64,000 nt of DNA. It comes from Gaiellasilicea sp037720595 (GTDB lineage: Bacteria > Actinomycetota > Thermoleophilia > Gaiellales > Gaiellaceae). Positions 38,501 to 45,672 of this stretch are shown piece after piece. How positions within the stretch are numbered: the stretch's first letter is position 1; each line of letters starts with the position of its first letter. The notes beneath the pieces are model-generated. The model did no database searches and had not been told where the DNA came from. It was given only the letters and a program-made list of their open reading frames with translations. The position numbers were made by a program, and so were the translations under genes. Location: NCBI GenBank assembly GCA_037720595.1, contig JBBJLW010000006.1:62001-126000 (forward strand), in the 5' to 3' direction.

Positions 38501-38658
38501 AGGAAGGGAAGCGGCACGAACAAGGCGACACAGACGATCGCTATTGCCACCACGAGCTGGCCGACCTGCGGCCACCAAACGAGGGGACGTGGTGCCCGCA
38601 GCCGACCCCAACCGATGTGCGCACGGGAACCTGAGTGACGCGATGACCCCTTCGACAT
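29503..38658 (-). CDS. Giant RHS/YD-repeat polymorphic toxin with DNRLRE and LamG modules
   Basis: 3,051 residues from ATG at 38658 (GGGGGGAG upstream). Order: one N-terminal membrane segment (about residues 28-60: VGQLVVAIAIVCVALFVPLP); a conserved beta region starting EWSEVPSKRTATTRTF; a first DNRLRE domain (about 310-460, DRLWVGASDARGSRAAFEFDL); a second (about 600-780); a bacterial Ig-like domain; a LamG/ConA-like domain (about 880-1080); then RHS/YD repeats (about 1290-2790); and the core RYTGKRFDSGSGTIDMGARR ... PVSFVELDGHV. The 195-residue tail after DGHV is the toxin: helical, basic (LYRIRKDQLRLDTLKSASRE), activity unknown. The frame is uninterrupted. It probably acts in contact-dependent competition. 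Confidence 0.85.
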   Translation of the reverse strand: MSKGSSRHSGSRAHIGWGRLRAPRPLVWWPQVGQLVVAIAIVCVALFVPLPFLAPQLGAGTAEAIEAEWSEVPSKRTATTRTFKNTNGLFKTEAFAGAINFRDEQGAWQPIESELVASTDSGYAFENKANSFKVRFKSELADGFLRFDVAGKPFTLSLEGAARKPGAKNKSRVSYSGGLAGVDLRYDVIAEGVKETLLLSNRNAPAAYRFTLDLPAEAAVRTERLTSGGWAVFMTPYPDPIFVLEAPYAQDAAGVRAPASAAQLAVTSTATQLMLDLTLDPVWIRASGRRFPIALDPTIVIQPPTKAVDFDAPCSEFDPDCLVYVRDRLWVGASDARGSRAAFEFDLSAVPSGANVTSAQLGSFFIGECVYTAASGGACPATAHQIDVHRLTSAWSEGTETTPTTLARNMIHDTDPAKKVSATLPSGAGSQWLYWDVKNVVAGWLAPGGANNGFLLKRATEPLGASGPVLAGRTYVGTNLETTFRPKLEITYVGDDVDLATPSTLHANGAELHWSRYEGPSGAPFQKYEVHRSESASFVPGETTLLATITDIAVTTYRDTTAAPSKSFTYRVVANTTPSTPRTVTLPAPGQAKKTLLPGAAEGIDTYLAFAGGSTHCGNYGASDRLWVGNTATAKYRPTLKFDLRDVPEGSTITNARLSLWRPDAVPAMALNAHRLTAVWDEGSGSGQCVGAGATWYETQPGLAWASEGGDFDPAISYTETHGTNASGDWDFFFLDSLVQKWVSGDAPNFGLLIKRDDESQPAASYSYLSSDDVNAPELRPKLELEYTESSPAQKPTVAITSQTANQLVSGTAVAVDATASDDGRVAKVEFYVDNVLKSTDTSTPYGFSWNSTTSANGDRVLKAVAFDDASQSSEVSVTVKVDNSAAPATAITSPSGRYDTSVLADTPSGYWRLGETTGTIAADSSGSSRPGTYAGSYTAGGVTGLITGDADRAFGALNAATDGKVTITGFNNVTTQLNAAFTVEAGVSYSAFASNNQCNRAVARNWTSTGGWMLGVCRTSTGIQQAQFGVGTTTQLATATVTPGRLHLVGTFDGTTRRLYVNGVQAGTFAAAATPNTSAAVLIAQTLATNMTVDEVAVYNTALSAARVSAHYSASSGVAPSVSGDVTVTASATDNDPITKVEFYVDESRFGEVDTIAPFSTTLSTLALDERTYDGSHTLTTKAYNAAGQVTTSAPATISVANGVGTKYRAEITTTAMPQSVLYDPAAPTQEKSGLDVTVKNTSATAWTAGQMSVRYRWIAPEATTATTVEGGNAAVPALTSGATTAAPVRLLVDPPALPIGVERSQYRLQVDVVDSATSTWFSDKGNKPAENPVIVSKALATALGLERYYHYVGEDLGAGMQQLVNVANGDSIVRWTPFMSPGRGLSTVVDLTYNALEKKCECPAGNSFSLSISSLTRFGLPLDVHPNNADTIGGRSNKYIELTDGDGTTHRFTSSDGITYQEPAGVHLYLRRYSTTDLTRKWALTRPDRVTFYYDAEGYPTSVEDKNGNKISFTLETTPPEDPGGAKKRITAVTDAGGRAFSIDYYSKTEAKKAHIRGRIQTITDHSGSALEFVYYEDGNLLRLTQRGGTKADGSALVDRTFVFTYTTSNGDLPAIPLAADRVDPAPRTSNQSTRLYSVRDPRGAETLFSYLGSGNGNDRWKLASRTDRSGALTSFAYDTTTRVTTVTEPLARISKYGYDSEGKVTKITNPKNEDTLVAWTAARHVTKVTEPTGKFVEFAYNQNGYLTDEWDQLRNRTQLEYQDVAVDAADTAKHISQLAKKTDPKGTATATPADDYQWLFGYDPKGNLTTLTDPEGFASTTAYNPDGTAATATDALSRITTFVSYDANGLPTEIKDAKTQTTRLNYDVDGLLRWIQDPLHAADTGTNEREYKTVFDYDAFHRLGRQSTPKSTQFNRGTVIWSGADYDPNDNVVVQLSPDYGQGGGDKTTIAYDAMDRTTLVTNPDTSVDPAGERTKMEYDEAGRLKRMIMPKGVLTSNPDDFVSQYEYDLLDRVVTSARYSGDGQALKTHLCYDLAGDLLWQISPKANLDNAPAACSGTVPGFTTRISYDDAHRPLTQTDALDHVTAVSYDANGDAETVTDEDGTKTTREYNERGELVKIVEPFQKDAQGTVTRALTSRLEYDAAGNLKREISPRAWDVSTDKQTFSQFVTSYAYDELDRLVKVDLPKATSESQHYMHRAYDANGNVTMVSLPTATADPTTLGATEKTVVDQYDTGWTRTIDEPANPKALFDYTAEGWQSERTPYTRSTPSTLDLTKRILWSHNPDGTLKQVTDRGGHGFTAYTYDANNNVLKADEGRGLAEATSKALDVEASYDLFDRLTKTRRQEKGSANWIYTTYAYDANENVTSREQNGTEQTNGTLVEAGRSQQFSYDGADWLATQTDLGKSSATTDDRLIRNTFTPIGWEKLRKIEARDGSGNFTVAKQTTAWEWFANGDLKTLETKNGAGTVLEQHTVSYEDAGVYLNGNRVKDVFRLLGPNTSAPCRSADCETRYRYDGRERLVEETRVRGSNTANSVFQLDPAGNIQTQTEPGLTQTFDYVGNQIKSLTQAKPGVPDQTQKYWYDSEGYLDCVTTGTVDRSACNTPAGQSVSAQVYADYSYDYLNRLQGVKTFSLASGSSTVDKDSTYEYDALGRTTKQIEKHGPVGSPRATLYQHLGLSGDVSHEEQYNGTSNADPLRTTKDYSYDISGARISMSDSRGGSSNTFTYGYDVQGSVSLLVKDGGTAQAAYGYQAYGEEDVSVTEEENADGSTNSNRTSDPFNAFRYTGKRFDSGSGTIDMGARRFGPDVAHFLQSDTYEDALGDLSLSTDPLTANRYALAGGNPVSFVELDGHVPCLACEYGAASSMSFPSPEAVAEAFEIGCALSLFCSRVVALNAAARGNPLALLSVVPLAQLRRGVRAAHAASVVADSSFDRALANDAAGKLYRIRKDQLRLDTLKSASREARSLPYIPGAGGGDQFDHLRKVLNAQGGLKKEISRINRRITHLKQSPLDKSDVAQIAVLNRIKQRAVRELRRSYKYVPRVVEHGR

Positions 38659-38914
38659 GATTCTCCCCCCGGAGTTTGCACGAGCCAAACCAAGATGCCG
38701 AGCGTATGCCGGCGTCCGCGAACCTTCTCCCCCTGCGGCCACCGATGAGCGAGGCGAGTATGACAGAGGTCATAGATCTGTCAACTCTAGGACTAGAATC
38801 TTGTTGCCAGTTGTCCTACGCGGTGGCTCTCGTGTCCTTGGATTGGTCCGGACACCCGCCGTCCGCCCATACCTACATTGCATTGAGCACAACGCTCGGG
38901 TCGCACGGCGGTCA

Positions 38915-39145
38915 ATGGGTTCACTTGAGTTAGCCTCACAGTCCGTGCGCATCGATGCGCGAACAGAACTCGTGATCGGCGCCGACATCGCTGAGCGGCT
39001 CGGGATCTCGCGGGCGCGCGTCTCCGTTCTAGCCAGCCGGTCCGACTTCCCACGCCGCGTCGGGCGGCTCGGCCGCTCGGACGTGTGGCGCTGGTCGAGC
39101 GTCGAGCGTTGGGCACGTGAAACGGGCCGGCTCGACCAGAGCTGA
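38915..39145 (+). CDS. Excisionase/AlpA-like HTH protein
   Basis: 76 residues. IGADIAERLGISRARVSVLASRSDFPRRV and GRSDVWRWSSVERWARETGR give a MerR/AlpA-type winged HTH that reads tyrosine-recombinase accessory or element regulator. Start ATG at 38915 is a choice; GTG 38942 is also possible. It opens the plus-strand mobile-element block that leads to the relaxase. Confidence 0.65.
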   Translation: MGSLELASQSVRIDARTELVIGADIAERLGISRARVSVLASRSDFPRRVGRLGRSDVWRWSSVERWARETGRLDQS

Positions 39146-39244
39146 CGAGCCCGCCGAGACACAGACCCACCTTCGGTGACGCAGACGAGGCACGGGGCTT
39201 CGTGGGCGCCAGGGGTTAACTCAAATTCATAGGAAGGAGAAGCG

Positions 39245-39484
39245 ATGAGGTACCGGATCGATCAAGACCAGTTGTGGGAGTTCCTCGCCCGGCAGGCGCG
39301 GCTCGTGGAGCGGCTTCCGATCGAGGCGGCCGAGGCAGCCGCAGACGGCTACCGCGACGGCCTAGACGACTCCGAGCGCGAGGCGGTCTGGCTCGCGGCC
39401 GGGATCGCAACATTCATCGGACAGGCAATCGCGGACGAGCCGGAGCGGTTCATCGTCGCGGCGGGCGACCGCGCCGCCGCATAG
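39245..39484 (+). CDS. Small acidic protein of the mobile-element block
   Basis: 79 residues with a strong AAGGAGA site five nt before ATG. Acidic helical sequence (LWEFLARQARLVERLPIEAAEAAADGY). It precedes the DUF932 gene by 17 nt in an operon. No recognised family. Confidence 0.65.
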   Translation: MRYRIDQDQLWEFLARQARLVERLPIEAAEAAADGYRDGLDDSEREAVWLAAGIATFIGQAIADEPERFIVAAGDRAAA

Positions 39485-39501
39485 CGAAGGGAGAAGCAGA
39501 G

Positions 39502-40548
39502 ATGACGACAACGGAGACAACGAGTTACCACGTCGACGATGCGACCTCGCCGCTCTGGTTCGGCCGTGGGCCGTCCGGCTGGGGCGAGGTCGTGCACGGC
39601 GCAGCCCAGGGCGAAGCGTGCTCGGCGGCGGGGATGATCGACGCGGCCGGGCTGGGCTGGACGGTGGAGCAGTGCCCGCTCGAAGCGGTACTCGCGATCG
39701 GCGAGGACGGCTACCCGACCGCGCGCGTACCCGTGCCGCGCGTCGTCGCCAACCTCCGCAGCGACACCGGGACTGTTCTCGGCGTGGTCGGCGAAGGGTA
39801 CGAGCCGCTCCAGAACCGGGCCGCGTTCGCGTTCTGCGACGCGATCACCGACTCGGGCGCGGCGCACTGGCTCGGCGCGGGCGAGACGCGCGGCGGCGCG
39901 CGCGTGCACGCGCTGATGCGGCTCGACCGCGAGATCCGCATCGGGGACGCGGAGGGAGAAGACGTGCTGCCGCTCCTCTGCTTCCGCAACGGTCACGACG
40001 GCGGGCTCGCCGTCACGATCAGCGTCTCGCCGTTCCGGCTCGCGTGCCTGAACGGGATGATGCTCCCGCTCAACGGAGCCGACCGCACATGGAAGGCGCG
40101 CCACACGGCGAACCTGGATGCGCGCCTCACGGACGCGCGGCGCACGCTCGGGATCGCCTGGCGCTACTACGACGAGTTGGAGGAGATCGGCGGACGCCTG
40201 CTCCGAGAGCGGATGAGCGGAGCCGAGTTCGAGCGCTTCCTCGCCCGGCTCGTCCCGCTCCCCGAGCCGCGCCCTGATCGGACGGGAGGCGGGCGTGCGG
40301 TTCGGAACGTCGAGCGCGTCCGCGAGGCGATCTCGACCGCCTATCGCGCGACGCCCGATCTCGCGAACATCACCGGCACGAGCTGGGGCGCGTTGCAGGC
40401 AGTGGCCGCCTACGTCGACCACGTGCAGCCGACCCGTGCGACCGCCGGCCGTAGCCACTGCGAGGCGCGCTTCGAGCGTGCGACCGAGCCGGCCGCGCTG
40501 AAGGACCGCGCGCTCGCGCTCCTGAGCGAAGGAGGGACGCAGTCATGA
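39502..40548 (+). CDS. DUF932 (phage/plasmid-like) protein
   Basis: 348 residues from ATG at 39502 with a GGGAGA site. LGVVGEGYEPLQNRAAFAFCDAI is the DUF932 signature, and VTISVSPFRLACLNGMML with KARHTANLDARL continues the family pattern. DUF932 proteins are common on plasmids and mobile elements; their biochemical role is not established. Its stop overlaps the ParB-like start (ATGA). Confidence 0.8.
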   Translation: MTTTETTSYHVDDATSPLWFGRGPSGWGEVVHGAAQGEACSAAGMIDAAGLGWTVEQCPLEAVLAIGEDGYPTARVPVPRVVANLRSDTGTVLGVVGEGYEPLQNRAAFAFCDAITDSGAAHWLGAGETRGGARVHALMRLDREIRIGDAEGEDVLPLLCFRNGHDGGLAVTISVSPFRLACLNGMMLPLNGADRTWKARHTANLDARLTDARRTLGIAWRYYDELEEIGGRLLRERMSGAEFERFLARLVPLPEPRPDRTGGGRAVRNVERVREAISTAYRATPDLANITGTSWGALQAVAAYVDHVQPTRATAGRSHCEARFERATEPAALKDRALALLSEGGTQS

Positions 40549-42161
40549 CTGCGACGCTAAGCATGGTTCCGCTCGCGAAGATCCGCCCGAGCGCAGACAA
40601 CCCGCGCTCGGACTTCGATGTCGAGCGGATGGCGGAGCTGATCGAGTCCGTGAAGCGGCACGGGATCATTAGCCCGCTGACGCTCTCCCGCGACGACGAC
40701 GGCCGCTACGCGATCATCGCCGGGGAGCGCCGCTACCGGGCCGCGAAGGCGGCGAAGCTCCGCGAAGTGCCCGCGCAGGTGCGCGAGGTCGACGGAGAGG
40801 CGCTCACGCTCGCGGTGGCGGAGAACGTGATCCGGGCCGACCTCAGTCCGATCGAGGAAGCGCGCGCGTATCGCCGTCTCGTCGACGAGCGCGGCGACAC
40901 CGCGAAGGTGGCGCGGCTCGTCGGTAAGAGCGAGCGGCTGCTTGCCGACCGGCTCGACCTCCTGCGTCTTCCCGACCAGGCGCAGGAGCTGCTCGCTGCG
41001 CGCAAGGTGCCGCTCGCCTGTGCGCCCGCGCTCGTGCGGATCGCGGAGCGAGAGCCGCGTCTCGCTGACCTCGCCTCGCTCTGGCTCGTCGAACGTCCTC
41101 GCGAGGCATCGGCGTTTCCTGCCGCGCCGGGCGAGGTCGTGGACGATGTCCTCCGCGCTGAGTGGACGGACGACGGCTCGCCGGTTCATCCGGTCGCCTA
41201 TAGCGTCGGCGGTTTCCGAGGCCCGCTCGTGCCGCCAGCAGACGACCGGCTCGCGGCCATGTTCGCGAAGCTCGGCAACCACGCGCAGGCGGTCGAGCAG
41301 GCATACAGGGCGCTGCCGGAGATTCCGCCGGCGTCCGATCACGACTGGCAGGCACGGCAGGCCGAGGAGCGGCGTGAGCGCGAGTGCTTCGCGCTCAGCG
41401 AGGAGGACGGCGACGCCGCGCGCGCGTTCGGCTGCCTGCTCGAGCTCCCCGGCTGGAACGGCCACGAGCACCGCTACGTCACCGACCCGGAGTGGCTCGC
41501 GGATCGGCTCTTGCAGAAGATCGCCGCGCACGCGGCGGCGGAGGTCGAGCGGAAGCAGGGCGAGCGGGCCGCTCGAACGCCGAACGGCCCGCCGGACGAC
41601 GCCGCGAAGGAGGAGCGCCGTCGCGAGCGGGAGCAGCGGTACGCGGCGCGGGTCTCCGCACGGTCGCGCAACCTCGACCTCGGAGCGGCGCTCGCGTGCT
41701 GGCAACCGAAGCTCGACACGGAGACGGTCAAGGTCCTCGGCTCGCTCGTCCTCGAGCACCACGGCCGCGCAGCGGCCTGGGCGCACCGGCTCTGCGTCGA
41801 CCAGCCGACGACGACGAGCAAGCAAGGGAAGGTGACCACCCAGTACCCGCGCGGGACGGAAGCGGAGCGCGAGCACCACGCCGAGGCAGTCGCCGCGCTC
41901 GCGCGCGCCCGCAACCCGGAGAACGCGGGCGCGGTCGTGCTGCGCCTGCTCGTCGCGCAGCGGCTCGTCGACACGGAAGGTCTGCCGAACGCCGACCGGC
42001 AGGGGATCTACGAGCCCGAGCTGCTGGCGTCCTCCGAGCTCATCGGCAAGCTCGCCCGCCGCGTCGCGCCCGCCTCCGTCAAGAAGCACCTCGCCGAACG
42101 GCAGGCCGCCCCTGACGACCGACCCGCGCTCGAAGAGGAGGACCTCGATGAGGCAGCCTGA
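40545..42161 (+). CDS. ParB/Spo0J-like partition or regulatory protein
   Basis: 538 residues, overlapping DUF932 by 4 nt. The ParB N-domain is at about residues 5-95: KIRPSADNPRSDFDVERMAELIESVKRHG, IIAGERRYRAAKAAKLREVP and AVAENVIRADLSPIEEARAYR. An HTH follows (DTAKVARLVGKSERLLADRLDLL). The C-terminal 300 residues are a highly charged helical extension that chromosomal ParB lacks. No ParA is next to it. It is more likely an element-borne ParB-like factor than the chromosomal segregation protein. Confidence 0.8.
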   Translation: MTATLSMVPLAKIRPSADNPRSDFDVERMAELIESVKRHGIISPLTLSRDDDGRYAIIAGERRYRAAKAAKLREVPAQVREVDGEALTLAVAENVIRADLSPIEEARAYRRLVDERGDTAKVARLVGKSERLLADRLDLLRLPDQAQELLAARKVPLACAPALVRIAEREPRLADLASLWLVERPREASAFPAAPGEVVDDVLRAEWTDDGSPVHPVAYSVGGFRGPLVPPADDRLAAMFAKLGNHAQAVEQAYRALPEIPPASDHDWQARQAEERRERECFALSEEDGDAARAFGCLLELPGWNGHEHRYVTDPEWLADRLLQKIAAHAAAEVERKQGERAARTPNGPPDDAAKEERRREREQRYAARVSARSRNLDLGAALACWQPKLDTETVKVLGSLVLEHHGRAAAWAHRLCVDQPTTTSKQGKVTTQYPRGTEAEREHHAEAVAALARARNPENAGAVVLRLLVAQRLVDTEGLPNADRQGIYEPELLASSELIGKLARRVAPASVKKHLAERQAAPDDRPALEEEDLDEAA

Positions 42162-42213
42162 GCAGCATCCGTCCGTCCCACCTACTACCCTGGATATCAG
42201 GCGAGACACAGAT

Positions 42214-42245
42214 GCATCACTCGACCCATAAATGGGTCGAGATGC
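42214..42245. promoter_or_regulatory. Palindrome before the relaxase gene, operator or oriT candidate
   Basis: CTCGACCCAT and ATGGGTCGAG are perfect 10-bp arms with a 2-nt AA spacer (42220-42241). The symmetry extends to GCAT / ATGC outside. It touches the relaxase start region, so it may be an autoregulatory operator, or the inverted repeat of a MobF nic region; the nic site itself cannot be assigned. Confidence 0.6.
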
Positions 42246-42246
42246 T

Positions 42247-45195
42247 ATGGTGGGTGTCGTGTTGAGCATCGCGAAGCTCACGCCGGGCCAGGAGGGCTAC
42301 TACGAGCGCTCCGTCGCCGCAGGGCTCGACGACTACTACGCAGGCCGCGGCGAGTCGCCCGGCATCTGGATCGGCCGGGGCGCCCGCGAGCTCGAGCTCG
42401 AGGGCCTCGTGCACGACGGTGAGCTCGGTCGCCTGATCCGCGGGATCCACCCGCACACCGAGGAGGAGCTCCGCCGCCATCCGAAGGCGAGACGAATCAC
42501 CGTCGAGCGGATCGACCCGTTCACCGACGAGCGGTGGCTCGAGACCAGGAAGCTCGCTCCGGTCGCGGGCTACGACCTCGTCTTCTCGCCGCCGAAGAGC
42601 GTCAGCCTCCTGCACGCGCTCGGCGACGAGGACACCCGCCGGGCCGTCAACGAGGCCCACACCTCGGCCTGGCAGGCAGCGCTGGGATACCTCGAGGACG
42701 AGGCGTGCGTCACCCGTCGCGGCCGCAACGGCGTCTACCGCGAGCACGCCGGCGGGTTCGTCGCGGCCGCCTACCAGCACCGCACGAGCCGGGCCCAGGA
42801 CCCCCACCTGCACACGCACGTGATCGTCGCGAACATGGCAAAGACACCGAGCGACGGGACGTGGCGAGCGCTCGACGGCGAGCCGATCCTCAAGAGCTAC
42901 CGGCTCGCCGCCGGCTACCTCTACCAAGCCCACCTGCGGGGCGAGCTCTCACGCACGCTCGGCGTCGAATGGGAGCAGCCACAGAAGGGGATGGCCGAGC
43001 TGCGGCACGTACCGCAAGAGGTGATCCGCGAGTTCTCGACACGCCGCGCGCAAGTCGTCGAGCAGCTCGAGCGGCAGGGCGGCGGCGGCTTCCACGCCGC
43101 CCAGCTTGCGGCAGTCCAGACGCGCGAACGTAAGGAGCAGATCGATCTGGTCGAGCTTCGGGAGGACTGGCGTGCACGCGCTTCCGAACACGGGCTCGGC
43201 ACCCGCGAGCTGCGCGCACTCCTCGGGCGCGTCCGTCATCGCGAGGTCTCCCGCGACGAGCTACTCGAGACAGCGCGGCGCATGCTCGGGCCGCAGGGGC
43301 TGACCGAGAAGCGGACTGCGTTCGCTGATCCCGAGGTCGTGATGGCATGGGCGGCAGCGCACGTCTCCGGCGCATCCGCTGACCGTGTGCGCACCCTCGC
43401 CGGAAGGCTGATTCGGACGGACGGCGTCGAGCTCGTCGGCGAACAGGCAAGCCCGGGTCGCCCCGCCCGCTACTCGACGGCCGAGCTCATAGCCGTCGAG
43501 CGGGCCGCGCTCGCGCTCGTCGAGCGCGGCCGCGATGCCGGAGCGCCGTCGATCACCGATGAGCGTCTCGACGAGATCGAACGGGCCGACAGGATCGCTC
43601 TCTCCGACGAACAAGAGACGATGGTGCGCGAAGTGGCGACGAGCCCGAGCCGCGTCGTCTGCGTCGTCGGCCTCGCGGGTGCAGGCAAGACGACCGCTAC
43701 CCACGCCGTCGCCCAGGTCTTCGAACAGGCAAGCATCCACGTCGTGGGCGCCGCGCCGTCGGGCGTCGCCGCCGAGAAGCTCCAGGACGAGACCGGGATC
43801 CCGGCCGCCACGCTTCACCGCCTGCTCGGAGAGGCGCGCCGCGACGGAGGCCTGGCTCCCGGCTCCGTGCTCGTCGTCGACGAAGCGGGCATGGCCGAGA
43901 CGCGCATCCTCGCGCCCGTGCTCGAGCTCGTCGAGCAGGCAAACGGGAAGGCGATCCTGATCGGCGACCCGCACCAACTCCCCGCCGTCGGCGCCGGCGG
44001 CCTCTTCGCAGGCATCGTCGAGCGCGAAGGCGCCGTCGTCCTGACCGAGAACCGGCGGCAGCACGACGAGCTCGAACGCGAGGCTCTCGCCCGGGTCCGG
44101 GCCGGAGTGGGCCGCGACTACCTCGCCTACGCGGAGAAGCGCGAGCGGCTCGTCGTCTCCGAGAGTCCCGTGACGACGCGCGCTCGCCTGCTCGCGGATT
44201 GGTGGGAGCACGCCCGCGACGACCTCCCCGGCAACGTCATGCTCGCTCTGCACCGGCGCGACGTCACCGACCTCAACCAGTTCGCGCGTTCGCTCATGGA
44301 GGTAGACGGACGGCTCGGCAAGGAGCGGCTCACGATCCCAGGGCGCGAATTTGCCGTCGGCGACAGGGTCGTCTGCTTGCGCAACTCGGACCTGCTCGGC
44401 GTCAAGAACGGCACCACCGGCACCGTCGAGCGAATCGACCGCGACCACCGGACGCTCGTCGTTGCGACTGACCGCGGCCCAACCGTCGAGCTCAGCCGGC
44501 GCTACCTCGAAGCGGAAAACGTCCGACACGCCTATGCCCTCACCGGCCACGCCGCCCAGGGCCTCACGGTCGAACGCGCCTTCGTCCTCGGGGCCGGCGA
44601 GGCCCGCCTCCAGGAATGGGGCTACGTCGCCCTCTCCCGCGCCCGCGCCGAAACGCGCCTCTACGTCACGGGCAACCCACGCGAGCACGAGAGCCACTTC
44701 CACGACCTCGACGACCGCGACCCGCTCACCCGCTTCGGCAGAGCGCTCGAGGAGTCCGCGGTCGAGCTGCTCGCCGTTGATCAGCGACCGCTCCCGTCTG
44801 GACGGCGGCACGAAGCGCGGCCGGAGATCGAGCGGTCGGCACTCAGTCCGGAAGAGCGAATGCATGTTCGGCTTCTCGAGCGGAAGCGCCTCGCCCTCTC
44901 GAAGACGCGCCTGAGCGCCGAGCGCAAGCTCGAGGAAGCAGAGCACGCGCTGATGTGCTGCGGGCCGTTCTCGCGAAACCGACGAGACGGGCTTCGCAGC
45001 GAGATCGAACTCCAGCGAAGCTCAATCGAGACGCTGGGAGCGAACCTCGCTCAACTCTCAGCCATCGACCGAGTAAAGAATAATCGCCGTCGGTCAGAGT
45101 TAGTCCGAGCCGACACCACGGAGACACCGCTTCGCCAAGACCGCGGCAGCGCCACGCGGCAACGCGAACCGTCCGGCCTCAAGCTCGAGCGGTAG
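42247..45195 (+). CDS. MobF (TrwC/TraI-type) conjugative relaxase-helicase
   Basis: 982 residues from ATG at 42247; GTG at 42259 is also plausible. The TrwC domain has paired Tyr18-Tyr19 (GQEGYYERS) and Tyr30-Tyr31, and the metal-binding histidines 187/189/191 in DPHLHTHV. The SF1 helicase part has Walker A GLAGAGKTTATH (about 477), VVDEAGM and GDPHQLPAVGAGG, then EVVAL-type RecD motifs and YVALSRARAETRLY. The C-terminal 150 residues are Arg-rich. No coupling protein or T4SS is visible, so the element would depend on another element for transfer. Confidence 0.9.
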   Translation: MVGVVLSIAKLTPGQEGYYERSVAAGLDDYYAGRGESPGIWIGRGARELELEGLVHDGELGRLIRGIHPHTEEELRRHPKARRITVERIDPFTDERWLETRKLAPVAGYDLVFSPPKSVSLLHALGDEDTRRAVNEAHTSAWQAALGYLEDEACVTRRGRNGVYREHAGGFVAAAYQHRTSRAQDPHLHTHVIVANMAKTPSDGTWRALDGEPILKSYRLAAGYLYQAHLRGELSRTLGVEWEQPQKGMAELRHVPQEVIREFSTRRAQVVEQLERQGGGGFHAAQLAAVQTRERKEQIDLVELREDWRARASEHGLGTRELRALLGRVRHREVSRDELLETARRMLGPQGLTEKRTAFADPEVVMAWAAAHVSGASADRVRTLAGRLIRTDGVELVGEQASPGRPARYSTAELIAVERAALALVERGRDAGAPSITDERLDEIERADRIALSDEQETMVREVATSPSRVVCVVGLAGAGKTTATHAVAQVFEQASIHVVGAAPSGVAAEKLQDETGIPAATLHRLLGEARRDGGLAPGSVLVVDEAGMAETRILAPVLELVEQANGKAILIGDPHQLPAVGAGGLFAGIVEREGAVVLTENRRQHDELEREALARVRAGVGRDYLAYAEKRERLVVSESPVTTRARLLADWWEHARDDLPGNVMLALHRRDVTDLNQFARSLMEVDGRLGKERLTIPGREFAVGDRVVCLRNSDLLGVKNGTTGTVERIDRDHRTLVVATDRGPTVELSRRYLEAENVRHAYALTGHAAQGLTVERAFVLGAGEARLQEWGYVALSRARAETRLYVTGNPREHESHFHDLDDRDPLTRFGRALEESAVELLAVDQRPLPSGRRHEARPEIERSALSPEERMHVRLLERKRLALSKTRLSAERKLEEAEHALMCCGPFSRNRRDGLRSEIELQRSSIETLGANLAQLSAIDRVKNNRRRSELVRADTTETPLRQDRGSATRQREPSGLKLER

Positions 45196-45351
45196 CGGCT
45201 GGCGCCCTCTAAAACGCAACGCCTGAGGCCTGGGAATATTGAGCCAGCTCAGACGAGAGGACGCTCGCCAAGGCGGGGTTGTTGGACTGTCCTGCTTCAC
45301 GAAATCTGGCATGCCGGTTATTTTGGGTTCCTGATCTGAAGGAGCTTTCCG

Positions 45352-45672
45352 ATGGCACGTCCTGTGGTTATCTCTCTTGAAGAGAAGTATCGGCTCGTTC
45401 TCTCGGTCGTCAGCGGCGAGATGTCGGTCGCTGAGGCGGCGCGTCGTGGGAAGGCGAGCGAGCAATCGATCTCGAACTGGAAGCGCCAGTTCCTCGAGGG
45501 CGGCAAGCAAGGGCTCGCCGAGGGTGGCCGGCCGGGCTCGAGTCCGCAGCTGCAGCGGCTCGAGGCGGAGCTTGAGGACTTGAAGGCAGCGCTCGGCGAG
45601 GCGCACGTTGAGCTGCGGGTCTGGAAGATAAGCGCCGAGGGGCGGCTGGGGCCTACGAGGACCTCGAGGTGA
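45352..45672 (+). CDS. IS3-like OrfA (HTH protein)
   Basis: 106 residues. N-terminal HTH (EEKYRLVLSVVSGEMSVAEAARRG ... SISNWKRQFLEGGKQGL) followed by a leucine-rich coiled coil (QRLEAELEDLKAALGEAHVEL), as in IS3 OrfA. It ends in TGA overlapping the GTG of OrfB (GTGA), the usual place for -1 frameshifting in IS3 elements. Confidence 0.75.
   Translation: MARPVVISLEEKYRLVLSVVSGEMSVAEAARRGKASEQSISNWKRQFLEGGKQGLAEGGRPGSSPQLQRLEAELEDLKAALGEAHVELRVWKISAEGRLGPTRTSR

Noticed and set aside
40557..44946. Long minus-strand frames opposite the ParB-like and relaxase genes
   Set aside because: They mirror well-identified plus-strand genes with complete motifs; typical antisense shadows in high-GC DNA.
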